Position numbers and translations under genes: made by a program | Source of the DNA: Methylophilaceae bacterium | Lineage (GTDB): Bacteria > Pseudomonadota > Gammaproteobacteria > Burkholderiales > Methylophilaceae | NCBI GenBank assembly: GCA_905339275.1 | Contig: CAJPFK010000003.1 | Coordinates: forward strand, 161,356 to 225,355 | Length of the DNA: 64,000 nt | Direction: 5' to 3' | Notes under the pieces: model-generated | The model's input: only the letters and a program-made list of their open reading frames with translations | Told to the model about the DNA's origin: nothing | The model's database searches: none | Shown: piece by piece, positions 29,327-39,231 of the stretch | Layout: each line of letters starts with the position of its first letter | How positions within the stretch are numbered: position 1 is the stretch's first letter

Positions 29327-31062
29327 ACCATCTCCTTCACTTCCGGCGCATCTTCGGGCGGAATGACGATATTGTCGTTAGGCGCATCCTGCGGAATCGC
29401 CAGCATGCGCAGAGCGCCGGCCATGACGGCACTGAATACCGGAGCAGCCACCGACCCGCCGTAATACTGCCCGGCACTGGGCTCGTCGATCATGACTGCC
29501 ATGATCAGACGAGGCTCGGAAGCGGGCGCCATGCCGACAAATGAAGATACATATTTATCCGCCTGATACCCGCCCACACCAAGCTTGTGCGCCGTACCGG
29601 TCTTACCGGCAACGCGATAGCCCAGTATCTGCGCCCGCGGGGCGGTACCGCCGGGCTGCACCGCCAGCTCCATCATCCCGCGCATCGCGATGGCCGTTTT
29701 GGTTGAAAACACCTGCTGCCCGATCACCGGGTCTTTTTGCTTGCGCAGCGTCACGGGGCGCAACTCGCCGTCATTGGCAAAGACCGTGTACGCGCGTGCC
29801 AGCTGCAGCAAGGTCATGCTGATGCCATGCCCATAGGACATGGTCGCCTGCTCGATGGGCCGCCAGGTCTTGAAATCGCGCAATTTGCCTACCGCCTCGC
29901 CGGGAAACCCGACATTGGTGGCCCGGCCGAACCCCACCTGGTTGAAAACATTCCACAGGTATTTGGGCTCAAGGCTTAGCGCCATCTTGGCAGAACCGAC
30001 ATTCGAGGATTTCTGTATCACTTGCGCAACACTGACCAGGCCCTGCGGATGCACATCACGCACAATGGCACTGCCGACCTTGAACCAGCCGGGCGAAGTC
30101 TGGATCTGCGACTCCGTGGTAAAAATGCCGGACTCCAGGGCGGCGGCGGCGGTAAAAGGCTTCAGCGTGGAGCCGGGTTCAAATATGTCGACAATCGCCC
30201 GATTGCGTGCGCGGCCGGCCAGATTAACCGGATTGTTCGGGTTGTAACTCGGCACATTGGCCATCGCCAGCACTTCGCCCGTCCTGGCATCCAATACGAT
30301 GGCAGCGCCTGCCCTGGCTTTATGCTGCTCGACAGCCCTGGCTAATTCACGATATGCCAGGTACTGAATCTTGCGGTCGATGGAAAGCACTAGGTCCTTA
30401 CCATCCTGCGGCACCTTCACCGCTTCGAGGTCCTCGACAATACGGCCCTGCCTGTCCTTGATCACACGGCGGCTGCCCTCTTTCCCCGACAACCAGTCCT
30501 GTGCCGCGAGCTCGAATCCTTCACGCCCGATTTCATCCACGCCGGTGAAACCGACCAGATGTGCGGACACCTCGCCGGCGGGATAATAACGGCGGTATTC
30601 CCGCTGCATGAAAATGCCGGGGATGCCCAGGCGCATGACCTGCGCAGCCAGCTCAGGCGGAATACGGCGCTTGAGATAAACGAATTCACGCGGGTTGTTT
30701 GCCAGCTTTTTGTTGACACCATCCGCTTTCAGGTCCAGCAGTTTCGCGAGCTTTTTCACCTGATCCTGGTCGATTTTCACATCGGGCGGACTGGCCCAGA
30801 TGGATTCCACCGGCGTACTGATCGCCAGCGGTTCGCCGTGCCTGTCGGTAATCATGCCGCGATGCGCAGGCAAAGTGAGCGTGCGGCTGTAGCGGGCATC
30901 GCCCTTCTGCTGCAGAAACTGCTTATGCGTACTCTGCAGGTAGATGCTGCGACCGATGAGAATGGCGAAACCCAGCAGCACGCCGACAAGCAACAGCCTG
31001 CGACGCCAGACCGGCAACTGGATTACCGGGGCCCTGTTCATGCGGATACTGCTCGCGTTCAT
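29323..31062 (-). CDS. ftsI: Septal penicillin-binding protein 3 (FtsI), class B PBP
   Basis: Transpeptidase of septal peptidoglycan. 579 residues. One N-terminal membrane helix (about 20-38), dimerisation domain, then transpeptidase motifs: SxxK in FEPGSTLKPFTAAAAL, SxN in VIQKSSNVGSAKM, and KTG in YRVAGKTGTAHKLG. Partner of FtsW. Overlaps ftsL and murE. Confidence 0.97.
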   Translation of the reverse strand: MNASSIRMNRAPVIQLPVWRRRLLLVGVLLGFAILIGRSIYLQSTHKQFLQQKGDARYSRTLTLPAHRGMITDRHGEPLAISTPVESIWASPPDVKIDQDQVKKLAKLLDLKADGVNKKLANNPREFVYLKRRIPPELAAQVMRLGIPGIFMQREYRRYYPAGEVSAHLVGFTGVDEIGREGFELAAQDWLSGKEGSRRVIKDRQGRIVEDLEAVKVPQDGKDLVLSIDRKIQYLAYRELARAVEQHKARAGAAIVLDARTGEVLAMANVPSYNPNNPVNLAGRARNRAIVDIFEPGSTLKPFTAAAALESGIFTTESQIQTSPGWFKVGSAIVRDVHPQGLVSVAQVIQKSSNVGSAKMALSLEPKYLWNVFNQVGFGRATNVGFPGEAVGKLRDFKTWRPIEQATMSYGHGISMTLLQLARAYTVFANDGELRPVTLRKQKDPVIGQQVFSTKTAIAMRGMMELAVQPGGTAPRAQILGYRVAGKTGTAHKLGVGGYQADKYVSSFVGMAPASEPRLIMAVMIDEPSAGQYYGGSVAAPVFSAVMAGALRMLAIPQDAPNDNIVIPPEDAPEVKEMV

Positions 31063-31373
31063 TCCGCCGGCACTTTCCCGGGCTCGGCCGGAAACTTCGT
31101 TTTATCGGCATGAACGACAGTCACCACCTGTATTCTTTTCGGATCAGGCACTTCCATATTCATATGTTTTGTCGCGATACTCTCGATGCGCGAATGCATG
31201 GCCCATGTGCTCTGCTCCAGCTGCAACTGACCCCACTCAATCTCATACTGCTTGGCCGCATCGTGCTGCTGCTGCAATTCAAAATACAGCTTGCGCGACT
31301 TGTGCTGGGCAGTGACAACGCCCAAGGCCGTCATCATCAACGCCACAAACAGGATCAGGTTGAGCCGAGTCAT
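31059..31373 (-). CDS. ftsL: Cell division protein FtsL
   Basis: Small bitopic divisome protein of the FtsQLB complex. 104 residues. One transmembrane helix at about 4-22, then a coiled-coil-like segment ([20 protein letters not shown]) and a C-terminal [16 protein letters not shown]. Identified by position between rsmH and ftsI and by topology. The Pro/Lys-rich tail is ordinary. Confidence 0.92.
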   Translation of the reverse strand: MTRLNLILFVALMMTALGVVTAQHKSRKLYFELQQQHDAAKQYEIEWGQLQLEQSTWAMHSRIESIATKHMNMEVPDPKRIQVVTVVHADKTKFPAEPGKVPAE

Positions 31374-32380
31374 GCGACCGCCGTTCTCTCCGCAACGCGC
31401 AGCACCGCACTCCGTGAGCGCGGATTGCGCCTGATCTCGCTGGCGCCCGGCTTGATTGCCTTACCGACCGTGATCATTCGCGGTTGCGGCAAATCCTTGG
31501 CCATCACGGGAAAATTCGCGGGCAGGTCATCTCTGTCCTGTTCACCACGGATAAATCGTTTGACGATACGGTCCTCCAGCGAGTGAAAGCTGATGACGGC
31601 CAGCCTGCCGCCTGCCGCCAGTAACGAAACGCATTGCGGTAGCGCTACCTCCAACTCTTTAAGCTCCTGATTGATGAAAATCCGTAAAGCCTGAAAGGTG
31701 CGCGTCGCCGGGTCTTGACCAGGCTCGATTTTTGGAACCGCCCCTGCAACGATCTTGGCAAGTTGTCCGGTAGTGGTGATGGCATCCCCCCCTGTGCGTG
31801 CTGCAACAATCGCCCTTGCAATCTGCTTAGCAAACCGTTCTTCACCATAATTTTTTATTACCCCCGTAAGTTGTTGCTCAGTTGCTTCCGCGATGAACTG
31901 CGCCGCTGTCTGTCCGCGGCTTTGATCCATGCGCATATCGAGCGGACCATCAAACCTGAAACTAAAACCTCGATCACCTTCGTCTATCTGTGGTGAAGAA
32001 ATCCCCAAATCCAGTAAAACACCGTCGACTTTCCCAATACCCAGATCACCCAGCACCTCGCCAATCGCCGCGAAAGGGCTGTGCACGATGCGGAAACGCG
32101 CATCCTGGATAGCGGATGCCGCCGCAACGGCGGCAATATCTCGATCCAGCGCAATCAGGCGCCCCTGTTCGCCCAACCGCTCCAATATCCTCCGGCTATG
32201 CCCGCCGCGGCCGAATGTGCCATCCACGTAGATGCCGGCCGGCTTGATGGCAAGGGCATCCACGGCCTCATCCAGCAAAACCGTAATATGTAAGCTCGTG
32301 TTCAAATCCAAAACCGGTGAAGGTGATACGGGTGAAAGAGAGGAAGGGTTTTCAGGTGGTTGGCTTAAGCCAACGTTCAC
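31370..32380 (-). CDS. rsmH: 16S rRNA (cytosine1402-N4)-methyltransferase RsmH
   Basis: S-adenosylmethionine-dependent N4 methylation of C1402 of 16S rRNA. 336 residues. SAM site [54 protein letters not shown], and [14 protein letters not shown]. The N-terminal ~25 residues are less conserved-looking; an internal start nearer [12 protein letters not shown] is possible. RsmI, which methylates the same nucleotide's ribose, is encoded 2.4 kb away. Confidence 0.95.
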   Translation of the reverse strand: MNVGLSQPPENPSSLSPVSPSPVLDLNTSLHITVLLDEAVDALAIKPAGIYVDGTFGRGGHSRRILERLGEQGRLIALDRDIAAVAAASAIQDARFRIVHSPFAAIGEVLGDLGIGKVDGVLLDLGISSPQIDEGDRGFSFRFDGPLDMRMDQSRGQTAAQFIAEATEQQLTGVIKNYGEERFAKQIARAIVAARTGGDAITTTGQLAKIVAGAVPKIEPGQDPATRTFQALRIFINQELKELEVALPQCVSLLAAGGRLAVISFHSLEDRIVKRFIRGEQDRDDLPANFPVMAKDLPQPRMITVGKAIKPGASEIRRNPRSRSAVLRVAERTAVA

Positions 32381-32835
32381 AGCGAAAAACCCTCCAGCTC
32401 GTTTGGCAGCGACATATCATCGCCGGACATCACGCGCTCCAGTTGAGCGCGCCACGCTTCGATATTCCATAATTCAAAGTGACTACCCTGCCCAACCAGC
32501 ATCGCCTGCTTCTCCAGCCCGGCAAACTCGCGCAGCGCAGGCGAGACCAGCAGGCGACCGGCACTGTCCAGCTCCAGATCCTCGGCATAACCAACCAGCA
32601 GCCGCTGCAACGCACTGGATTGCCTGTCGAAACTGGAAAGCGCCATGACTTTGGACTGGATCGGCTCCCAGGCGGGCTGGGGGTAAAGCAACAGGCAGCG
32701 ATGCGGATGCGCGGTCAACACCAGATTGCCGGCGCACTGGGTCTGCAAGGCGTCGCGATGCCTGCTTGGCACAGCCAGCCTGCCCTTGGCATCCAGATTT
32801 AATGATGTTGCACCGCGAAACATGAAGTTCGCCAC
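32377..32835 (-). CDS. mraZ: Transcriptional regulator / division cluster repressor MraZ
   Basis: DNA-binding regulator with two SpoVT-AbrB-like halves. 152 residues. [20 protein letters not shown] and the second repeat [20 protein letters not shown] each contain the DxxGR motif. ATG near 32823 (MFRG) is the family start; the annotated upstream ATG at 32835 adds MANF. First gene of the cluster, 88 bases downstream of its likely operator. Confidence 0.95.
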   Translation of the reverse strand: MANFMFRGATSLNLDAKGRLAVPSRHRDALQTQCAGNLVLTAHPHRCLLLYPQPAWEPIQSKVMALSSFDRQSSALQRLLVGYAEDLELDSAGRLLVSPALREFAGLEKQAMLVGQGSHFELWNIEAWRAQLERVMSGDDMSLPNELEGFSL

Positions 32836-32923
32836 CCCTTTATAAAACGTGAGAAATTACCGACTGCGCCAACAAGCTGAAGGAGTCATGAAGATGAGCA
32901 CGACAATTATCAGATAGCAATTT

Positions 32924-32958
32924 CCCACAAAAACCCACTTTTTCCCACTGACACCCAC
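32924..32958 (-). promoter_or_regulatory. MraZ operator: four GTGGG repeats with 10-bp period
   Basis: Plus-strand CCCAC occurs at 32924-32928, 32934-32938, 32944-32948 and 32954-32958, exactly one per helical turn. MraZ is known to bind direct TGGGN repeats separated by five bases upstream of its own gene. A -10-like GATAAT (minus strand, near 32911-32906) follows about 15 bases downstream, so MraZ would cover or abut the promoter. Confidence 0.88.
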
Positions 32959-32966
32959 TATAGTTA

Positions 32967-32995
32967 AAAAAAAAGGGCGATGCAAGCCCTTTTTT
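32967..32995. terminator. Bidirectional hairpin terminator
   Basis: AAGGGC-GATGCAA-GCCCTT stem flanked by an A run on the left and a T run on the right, so it could act on both strands. On the minus strand it would stop transcripts arriving from rnpB before the mraZ promoter. Confidence 0.8.
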
Positions 32996-32999
32996 GTGA

Positions 33000-33300
33000 T
33001 TTTTCCTTTACAGGACAATGACTTAGCCAATATTTACAATAAAAAATAATTCCTTAATAATTAGACACATAGAAAATTAACTGAATGTGCTTTGTGAGGA
33101 CATGCAACGATGTGATTGAATTTTGCTTTGCTGGAATGAGTTCGCAATGAAAAGCTACAAGTCATCAATCAAAACGGGCTATGGATCAAAACGGCTAGAT
33201 AAATTGAATAACCATGGAGGCCATACCCCGAAAACCACAAGGCAGCTCTCCCACAAAATCCAAGTACTTGATCTAAAAAGATTGGATAAGATTGACAGAA
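33000..33300. other. AT-rich gap, no supported gene
   Basis: About 300 bases between the terminator and the rnpB 3' region. A 63-71 codon plus-strand ORF (33123 or 33147 to 33338) is Lys/Arg-rich without family resemblance and runs antisense into the rnpB terminator region; I do not call it a gene. Nothing else recognised. Confidence 0.5.
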
Positions 33301-33346
33301 AGCCCGCAAGGGGCTTCCCCTATTTGCTAAGCCGCTAAAGCGGCGA
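33301..33346 (-). terminator. Probable rnpB terminator hairpins
   Basis: Downstream of the RNase P RNA on the minus strand are two small stems: GCCGC-TTTA-GCGGC (33331-33345) and AGCCC-CTTGC-GGGCT followed by TTTCT (33315-33296). The second resembles a rho-independent terminator with a short U tract. Confidence 0.55.
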
Positions 33347-33361
33347 GCAAAGAGTGAAAGG

Positions 33362-33665
33362 GAAGCTGGCCGATAAGCCGGGTTCTGTTCCCACCTTGCG
33401 GTGAGCGGCAGTCATTCATCTAGGCGCACGATTGCTCATGCGCTCAAGCAGCCTACCCGGTAGCAGCGCGAGCCACGCTATTGCTACCCTATTTGGCTTT
33501 GCTCCGGATGGAGGTTACCGCGTTTCACGTCCACCTTGCGGCTTACTCGTCTCTGTGGCCCTGTTCCTCGCCTCACGGCGTACGGCCGTTAGCCGTCATC
33601 CTGCTCTGCGGAGCCCGGACTTTCCTCCCCTCACTTGCGTGAGCGGCGACTGCCTGGCCAGCTTC
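33362..33665 (-). ncRNA. rnpB: RNase P RNA (bacterial type A)
   Basis: Minus strand begins GAAGCTGGCCAGGCAGTCGC and contains the universally conserved GGGGAGGAAAGTCCGGGCTC, a central GGGTAGGCTGC/CATGAGCA region and ACAGAACCCGGCTTATCGGCC at the 3' end, whose GGCCAGCTTC pairs with the 5' GAAGCTGGCC as helix P1. Catalytic RNA that removes tRNA 5' leaders. Length just over 300 nt, somewhat compact. Confidence 0.95.
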
Positions 33666-33728
33666 ATTTGTTATTTTATCACGCCACCGATGACGGCCCG
33701 TCACGGATAGCATCCAATGAATGAATTA

Positions 33729-34766
33729 TTAATCCTGAAGCTTCCAGCTTATTTCCTGACCGGCCCGCAATGGCACCAACTCTCCATCGCCCATTGATAT
33801 CGTCTCCGGCACTATCCAGCTTTCTTTCGTCAGCGTGATTTTTTCTTTGTTTCTCGGCAAGCCGTAAAAATCCGCCCCACAAAAACTGGCAAAAGCTTCC
33901 AGTTTGTCGAGCGCGCCTGCCACTTCAAAAGCCTCCGCATAAAACTCGATCGCGGCATGCGCGGTATACATACCGGCACAACCGCAGGCGGCTTCTTTTG
34001 CAGATTTCAGGTGCGGCGCGCTGTCGGTGCCCAGGAAGAACTTCGGGCTGCCGGAAGTTGCGGCCTGTACCAGCGCTTGGCGATGTTCCTCACGCTTGAG
34101 CACAGGCAGGCAATAATGATGCGGACGTATACCGCCGGAGAACATCGCGTTACGGTTCAGCAACAGATGATGCGCGGTAATCGTCGCGCCGATATGCGCG
34201 GGCGCATTGTTGACAAAGTCGGCGGCATCCCTGGTCGTAATGTGCTCGAATACCACGCGCAGCGCAGGAAAACGCTGCAACAGCGGCACCATGTGACGTT
34301 CGATGAACACTTTTTCCCGGTCGAACACATCCACGTCGGCATCCGTGACCTCGGCATGCACCAGCAGCGGCATGCCGCATTTCTCCATCGCTTCCAGCGC
34401 TTTTACACAGTGGCCGAGATTGGTCACGCCGGAATCCGAATTGGTGGTTGCCCCGGCAGGATAAAGCTTGATGCCATGCACGATGCCGCTTTCCCTGGCC
34501 TCAAGAATGTCTTCCGCCGAAGTATTGTCGGTCAGGTACAAGGTCATTAGCGGCTCGAATTGCATACCCGCGGGCAAGGCATCGAGAATGCGCTGGCGAT
34601 AAGCCCTGGCCATTGCCGTCGTCGTCACCGGCGGACGCAGGTTCGGCATGACAATCGCCCGTGCGAACTGCCTGGCCGTATCAGGCAATACGGATTCAAG
34701 CGCGTCTCCGTCCCTCAGGTGCAAATGCCAGTCGTCGGGGCGGGTAATGGTCAGGGTTTGCGTCAT
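33729..34766 (-). CDS. pyrC: Dihydroorotase (PyrC type)
   Basis: Zn-dependent cyclisation of carbamoyl aspartate to dihydroorotate, pyrimidine biosynthesis. 345 residues, class II E. coli type. Metal ligands in [10 protein letters not shown] (residues 11-20), carboxylated Lys in [17 protein letters not shown], His in LLVHAEVTD and VVFEHITT, and Asp in [10 protein letters not shown]. Its ATG overlaps the rsmI TGA (ATGA). Confidence 0.97.
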   Translation of the reverse strand: MTQTLTITRPDDWHLHLRDGDALESVLPDTARQFARAIVMPNLRPPVTTTAMARAYRQRILDALPAGMQFEPLMTLYLTDNTSAEDILEARESGIVHGIKLYPAGATTNSDSGVTNLGHCVKALEAMEKCGMPLLVHAEVTDADVDVFDREKVFIERHMVPLLQRFPALRVVFEHITTRDAADFVNNAPAHIGATITAHHLLLNRNAMFSGGIRPHHYCLPVLKREEHRQALVQAATSGSPKFFLGTDSAPHLKSAKEAACGCAGMYTAHAAIEFYAEAFEVAGALDKLEAFASFCGADFYGLPRNKEKITLTKESWIVPETISMGDGELVPLRAGQEISWKLQD

Positions 34767-35617
34767 AGGCTGTCTTTAATTTTCAATCCGTGTTCATAGA
34801 GGGCGTTTTTCTTTGCCCCGGTAATTTCTGCCGCCAATTTTACCGCCTGTTTGAGCGGAAGTTCTGCCATCAACAGCTTGAGCACACGCTCGGCATCCTC
34901 GCCGATCCCGCCGGGTTCCGTTTCAGGCAAGGATTCGACCAGCAACACGAACTCGCCGCGCTGCTGGTTCGGGTCGGCGGCCAGCCATGCCCCCGCTTCA
35001 CCCAGACTGCATCGATGAAAAGTCTCAAAGGTCTTGGTCAGTTCGCGTGCGATGGTAATCCGTCGCCCAGCACCCAGCATCGAGGCCATGTCTTGCACGC
35101 TTTCGACCACCCGGTGCGGCGCCTCATAGAAAACCAGCGTCATGTTTTGCGTGTTCAGCGATTCCAGCACTTTTCTGCGCTGGGCGCCGCTGGCCGGCAA
35201 AAAACCGACGAAGCAGAATCCGTTGGCGCGAATGCCGGATGCCGACAAAGCGGCAATAACCGCGCTTGCGCCCGGAATTGGCACGACGGCAAAACCTGCA
35301 TCACGCACGATGTCGACAACCACTGCGCCCGGGTCGCTGATCCCCGGCGTGCCGGCGTCGGTCACCAGTGCCACCGATTCACCCGCACGCAATCTCGCCA
35401 GCAACTGCCCGGCAGACTGATGCTCATTATGCTCATGCACCGCCACCAGCTTTTTCCGGATGGCATAATGCGAAAGGAGCCCGGAGGTATGGCGCGTATC
35501 CTCGGCCGCAATCACATCCACGGATTTCAGGATTTCCAGCGCGCGCAGGCTGATATCCTGAAGATTTCCAATCGGCGTGGCTACAACATATAATGTGCCG
35601 CTATGAGTCAACGTCAA
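34763..35617 (-). CDS. rsmI: 16S rRNA (cytidine1402-2'-O)-methyltransferase RsmI
   Basis: SAM-dependent ribose methylation of C1402. 284 residues (tetrapyrrole methylase fold). [20 protein letters not shown] near the N-terminus, [30 protein letters not shown], and [15 protein letters not shown]. No ATG is available: start is TTG at 35617 or, equally, TTG at 35611. Either way the start region overlaps head-to-head with the start of the divergent lpoA gene at 35603. Same neighbourhood as E. coli yraL-yraM. Confidence 0.93.
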   Translation of the reverse strand: MTLTHSGTLYVVATPIGNLQDISLRALEILKSVDVIAAEDTRHTSGLLSHYAIRKKLVAVHEHNEHQSAGQLLARLRAGESVALVTDAGTPGISDPGAVVVDIVRDAGFAVVPIPGASAVIAALSASGIRANGFCFVGFLPASGAQRRKVLESLNTQNMTLVFYEAPHRVVESVQDMASMLGAGRRITIARELTKTFETFHRCSLGEAGAWLAADPNQQRGEFVLLVESLPETEPGGIGEDAERVLKLLMAELPLKQAVKLAAEITGAKKNALYEHGLKIKDSL

Positions 35618-37312
35618 TTCGCCTCGCTGTCAGGGTTACTGTTTTTCATTTTCATATTTTTTTCCGGTCATGCCAGCGCAGCCCAGGAAAGTAAAAACCT
35701 CCAGCCACCGGCAACCAGGAACACTCCGGAAACCGTTTTCCTCGACGCCCTCGGCTGCCTGAAGCAGGCCAACCTGGCCTGCGCCAAGGTTGCACTGCTC
35801 AGAATTCCACAACAATCGCCTTATGCCAAGATTCTGGAAGCCGCCATCGCAGTGCAGGAAAACGACGTCGAGCGCACATTCCGCCTGCTGTTACCTTTGC
35901 AAGTCAGCGGTATTCAGGATGAATCGGCGCTGACGCCGGAAGCTTTCGCAAGTTTACACACAAGCCTGGCACTCGCCTATCAACAGCAACCGGATCCGCT
36001 ACGCGCTCTCGAGCAGCGGACACTGGCGGAGAAATACCTTCTGGCCGGCCGCGAAACCGATGCAACGCAAGTGCGCGCCAACCAACAGGCGATCTGGCTC
36101 AACATCGCAACACTGGACAAAGCCCAACTGATCGAAATGCGGGGCGAGAGTTTCGACACAACCATCCAGGGCTGGATTGACCTGGCGCTGGGCATCAAAC
36201 ACGGCAGAAACCTGCAAACGGCGATTGCCGACTGGCGTAAAGCGTATCCCGACCATCCGGCTTACACCGAGCTGATTGCCGAGCTCAGTGAACAGGCCGG
36301 GCTAAACTCGCAACCAAGCGACGACGCATCCGCCGCCGGCTCCCTGATAAATGGCAAGATCGCCCTGTTGCTGCCCTTTGCCAGCGAAGCCTACTACCCG
36401 GTAGCAGATGCCATCGAGCGCGGATTCATGGCTGCCAGGAACGCAGTGGGCGACACGGTTGAAGTTGCGATTTACCCGACCACTGCCGATAAGGAATCGA
36501 TTACCGGAATTTACCAGAAAGCAGTCCGTGAAGGCGCGAAGTTTATCGTCGGGCCGCTGACCCGGGATGAAGTCAGCGCACTGACGACCGGAGAATTCAC
36601 TGTGCCGACACTGGCCCTGAATCAGGCGGAAGAAGGGTTTGCGCTGGAAAATCTATACAGCCTGGGACTCTCCGTCGATACCGAAGCCAGCCAGATTGCA
36701 AAGATCGCCCGGGACGACGGCATGCAGACCGCCGTGATTCTCGCCGCCGACAACCCGGTCGCCAATCGCATGGCCAGGACTTTCCATGAAGCCTGGCTGG
36801 CCGAGGGCGGACAAACGCTGCTGCATCTGAATATCAACGAGCAATCCTCGCCGGCAGATATACAGGCGCAAGTGGGCATGCACCCTGCGGACATGATTCT
36901 GCTCGCGATGCATCCTGAAATGGCCAGGGCGCTCAGGGGCTTTCTGGACATCACCATCACGACCTTCGGTTTCTCGCATATTTATACGGGCGTAAACCAC
37001 GAGCCGGAAGACGCCGCCCTGCTGGCTGTGCACTTTATCGACCTGCCCTGGATGATAGACAGCGAGGAGGAGGCGTTCGCCGACTACAGGCCTGCCGCCG
37101 CAGACCTGCCTCAGGGAATGATACAACGCTGGTTCGCACTGGGAGTCGATACCTATCAGGTGCTATCCACCCTGGCCAGCCAGCCCGGGAAAAGCAGCGT
37201 ATTGCAGGGGCTGACCGGCCGCATTGAAATCACGCCGCGGGGTGAAATCAAGCGCACATTGGCACTGGGCCGATTCAGCGAAGAAGGTGTAGTTCTGGAC
37301 CGGGCGCCATGA
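35603..37312 (+). CDS. lpoA: LpoA/LppC-family penicillin-binding protein activator
   Basis: 569 residues. N-terminal signal peptide (LLFFIFIFFSGHASA), a TPR-like helical N domain with Cys-containing LGCLKQANLACAKVALL, then a periplasmic-binding-protein-like C domain starting at KIALLLPFASEAYYPVADAI. In E. coli LpoA is an outer membrane lipoprotein activating PBP1A; here I see no lipobox in the leader, so anchoring may differ. Followed by yraN with a 4-base overlap, as in E. coli yraM-yraN. Confidence 0.85.
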   Translation: MSQRQFASLSGLLFFIFIFFSGHASAAQESKNLQPPATRNTPETVFLDALGCLKQANLACAKVALLRIPQQSPYAKILEAAIAVQENDVERTFRLLLPLQVSGIQDESALTPEAFASLHTSLALAYQQQPDPLRALEQRTLAEKYLLAGRETDATQVRANQQAIWLNIATLDKAQLIEMRGESFDTTIQGWIDLALGIKHGRNLQTAIADWRKAYPDHPAYTELIAELSEQAGLNSQPSDDASAAGSLINGKIALLLPFASEAYYPVADAIERGFMAARNAVGDTVEVAIYPTTADKESITGIYQKAVREGAKFIVGPLTRDEVSALTTGEFTVPTLALNQAEEGFALENLYSLGLSVDTEASQIAKIARDDGMQTAVILAADNPVANRMARTFHEAWLAEGGQTLLHLNINEQSSPADIQAQVGMHPADMILLAMHPEMARALRGFLDITITTFGFSHIYTGVNHEPEDAALLAVHFIDLPWMIDSEEEAFADYRPAAADLPQGMIQRWFALGVDTYQVLSTLASQPGKSSVLQGLTGRIEITPRGEIKRTLALGRFSEEGVVLDRAP

Positions 37313-37653
37313 ACAATCTGGGTAGCGAGGCTGAACAGGCTGCTGCCATCTTCCTGCAACAAAAAGGCCTGAAACTGCTGACCAGCAATTACCATTGCCG
37401 CTACGGTGAAATAGACCTTATCATGCGTGACGGTAAAACACTGGTATTTGTCGAAGTCCGGCTGCGCAGCAATCATGCTTTCGGCGGAGCCGGCATGAGC
37501 ATTACCGGCCCCAAGCAGCAAAAAATCATCCGTACGGCCGAGCATTACCTGCAACAGCATGGAAACGCGCCTTGCCGTTTCGATGCCATATTGATGACCA
37601 AGGCAGATGCAAACAATATTGAATGGATCACGAATGCATTTGATGCATCCTGA
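37309..37653 (+). CDS. yraN: YraN family protein (UPF0102)
   Basis: 114 residues, endonuclease-like fold of the UPF0102 family: GSEAEQAAAIFLQQKGLKLL, NYHCRYGEIDLIMRDGKTLV (catalytic-site-like E/D), FVEVRLRSN (ExK variant ExR) and ITGPKQQKIIRTAEHYL. Function is unsettled in all bacteria. Overlaps lpoA by four bases. Confidence 0.9.
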   Translation: MNNLGSEAEQAAAIFLQQKGLKLLTSNYHCRYGEIDLIMRDGKTLVFVEVRLRSNHAFGGAGMSITGPKQQKIIRTAEHYLQQHGNAPCRFDAILMTKADANNIEWITNAFDAS

Positions 37654-37671
37654 GTCTGGTGCAGTTTCCGC

Positions 37672-38262
37672 ATGACGATAGAATCACGTATCTCTGCCAA
37701 CTTTGTACAAAGTGGCGAACTCAAGCTGGCGCTTGCCGAATTATTGGCCAAGCCTATCGCCAATGCTGCATCCATCATCGTGGAAGCGCTGCTGAAAGAA
37801 AATAAAGTGCTGGTTTGCGGCAACGGCGGCTCCGCAGCCAGTGCGCAGTATTTTGCTTCGCTGATGCTCAACCATTTCGAAATGGAACGGCCGGGACTGG
37901 CGGCAATCGCCTTGTGCGCGGATAATTCCACCCTGACATCGATTGCCAGCGACAACGACTTCGACAAGGTTTATTCGAAACAGATCATGGCGCTCGGCGT
38001 GGAAAACGATGTACTGTTGGTCATCAGCACCAGCGGCAATTCCGCAAGCACCTTGAATGCAATTGACGCGGCCAGGGAGCGCGGCATGGCAATAATCGCG
38101 ATGAGTGGAGGCGATGGTGGCATACTGGTTGAACTTCTAGGTGAAAATGATATTCACATAGGCATACCTCATGAGAGCGCCTCAAGAATTCAGGAAACTT
38201 ACGTACTTATTCTGCATTGCCTGTGCGATGCCATCGATTGTCTTTTATTAGGAGTGAACTGA
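37672..38262 (+). CDS. diaA: SIS-domain protein, DiaA/GmhA type
   Basis: 196 residues, sugar isomerase fold: VLVCGNGGSAASAQYFASLM (about 44-63), LLVISTSGNSASTLNAI, and SASRIQETYVLILHCLCDAID. Homologues are either phosphoheptose isomerase GmhA or the DnaA-binding initiator protein DiaA (YraO). The order rsmI-lpoA-yraN-SIS-BON equals E. coli yraL-M-N-O-P, which favours DiaA. Overlaps the next gene as TGATG. Confidence 0.85.
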   Translation: MTIESRISANFVQSGELKLALAELLAKPIANAASIIVEALLKENKVLVCGNGGSAASAQYFASLMLNHFEMERPGLAAIALCADNSTLTSIASDNDFDKVYSKQIMALGVENDVLLVISTSGNSASTLNAIDAARERGMAIIAMSGGDGGILVELLGENDIHIGIPHESASRIQETYVLILHCLCDAIDCLLLGVN

Positions 38263-38846
38263 TGCACATTTTTCCCCAATCCGTTGCCAGGCTAGTGGCT
38301 GCTGTTCTCGTTTCCTCACAACTCGTTGCCTGCTTCCCCGCGGTAGTCGGCGGCGCGGCGGCTGGCGGCGTAATGGCTGCCGATCGCCGTACCAGTGGCA
38401 TCTATATTGAGGACCAGGCCATCGAGCTGAAGGCCAAGAAGATGATTATCGATAACATTGGCGCCGCCAATATCAATGTCAGCGTCACCAGTTTCAATCT
38501 GAACGTACTGCTCACCGGCGAAGCCATCGACGAAGCAACCAGGGAAAAAGCCGAAAGGGCGGCACGCAGTATCGATAACGTCAAAACCGTGACCAATGAA
38601 CTCGCCATCAGCGAGAAAAGCGGTCTGGGCACCAGCGCCAGCGACACCTACATTACCTCCAAGGTAAAGGCCAACATGGTCAAGGAAAATCTGTTCCCGG
38701 CCAATTACGTTAAGGTCGTCACGGAAAACTCCATCGTTTATCTCATGGGCATGGTGACCCGCAAGGAAGCCGAAGATGCGGTTGAAATCGCACGCGGCAT
38801 CAGCGGCGTGGAAAAAGTCGTCAAGGTATTCGAATATATAGACTGA
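38262..38846 (+). CDS. dolP: Double-BON-domain lipoprotein, DolP (YraP)-like
   Basis: 194 residues from ATG 38262 (MHIFPQSVARLVAAVLVSSQ), which overlaps the previous stop; the longer frame upstream is inside diaA. Lipobox VAC-F gives a lipidated Cys near residue 24, then GGAAAGGVMAADRRTSG. Two BON domains: ANINVSVTSFNLNVLLTGEA and NYVKVVTENSIVYLMGMVTR. DolP in E. coli is an outer membrane lipoprotein binding anionic phospholipids and supporting envelope integrity. Confidence 0.92.
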   Translation: MHIFPQSVARLVAAVLVSSQLVACFPAVVGGAAAGGVMAADRRTSGIYIEDQAIELKAKKMIIDNIGAANINVSVTSFNLNVLLTGEAIDEATREKAERAARSIDNVKTVTNELAISEKSGLGTSASDTYITSKVKANMVKENLFPANYVKVVTENSIVYLMGMVTRKEAEDAVEIARGISGVEKVVKVFEYID

Positions 38847-38908
38847 TGGAAACGGCACTCGGCAATGAAATGGTATAATTGCAGCTTCATATTCAGCCTT
38901 TCAGACGC

Positions 38909-39223
38909 ATGAGTGCCAAACCCGCAAACCATCCGAGCAACGAAATTATCATCGAGGGCCTGACCCGCGCCGGCAAGCCCTTCCGCCCAAGCGACTGGGT
39001 AGACCGCATGTGCAGTACCTATGCCACTTTTGGCACCGACAGGAAGCTGCGCTATTCGCCTTACCTGAAGCCGCGCGTTGTCAACGGTGTCCGTTGCCTG
39101 GCCGTCGATATGAGACTGAAAGATGTCAACCCGGAAGGCTATTCACAACTGATGCACTTCGCTAACGAGAATCAGTTGAATGTGCTGGATGCGCAAGGCA
39201 ACAGCATTCCGACACCGGACTGA
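38909..39223 (+). CDS. DUF3579 family protein
   Basis: 104 residues from ATG 38909 (MSAKPANHPSNEIIIEGLTR). Contains FRPSDWVDRMCSTYATFG and LKPRVVNGVRCLAVD, characteristic of DUF3579, a betaproteobacterial family of unknown function. Preceded by TATAAT at 38874-38879, a likely -10 box, so it seems separately transcribed. Convergent with the TlpA-like gene. Confidence 0.88.
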   Translation: MSAKPANHPSNEIIIEGLTRAGKPFRPSDWVDRMCSTYATFGTDRKLRYSPYLKPRVVNGVRCLAVDMRLKDVNPEGYSQLMHFANENQLNVLDAQGNSIPTPD

Positions 39224-39231
39224 TTGCAACA

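Noticed and set aside
33123..33338. 71-codon plus-strand ORF near rnpB
   Set aside because: Basic, low-complexity product without family match, running into the rnpB terminator; insufficient support.
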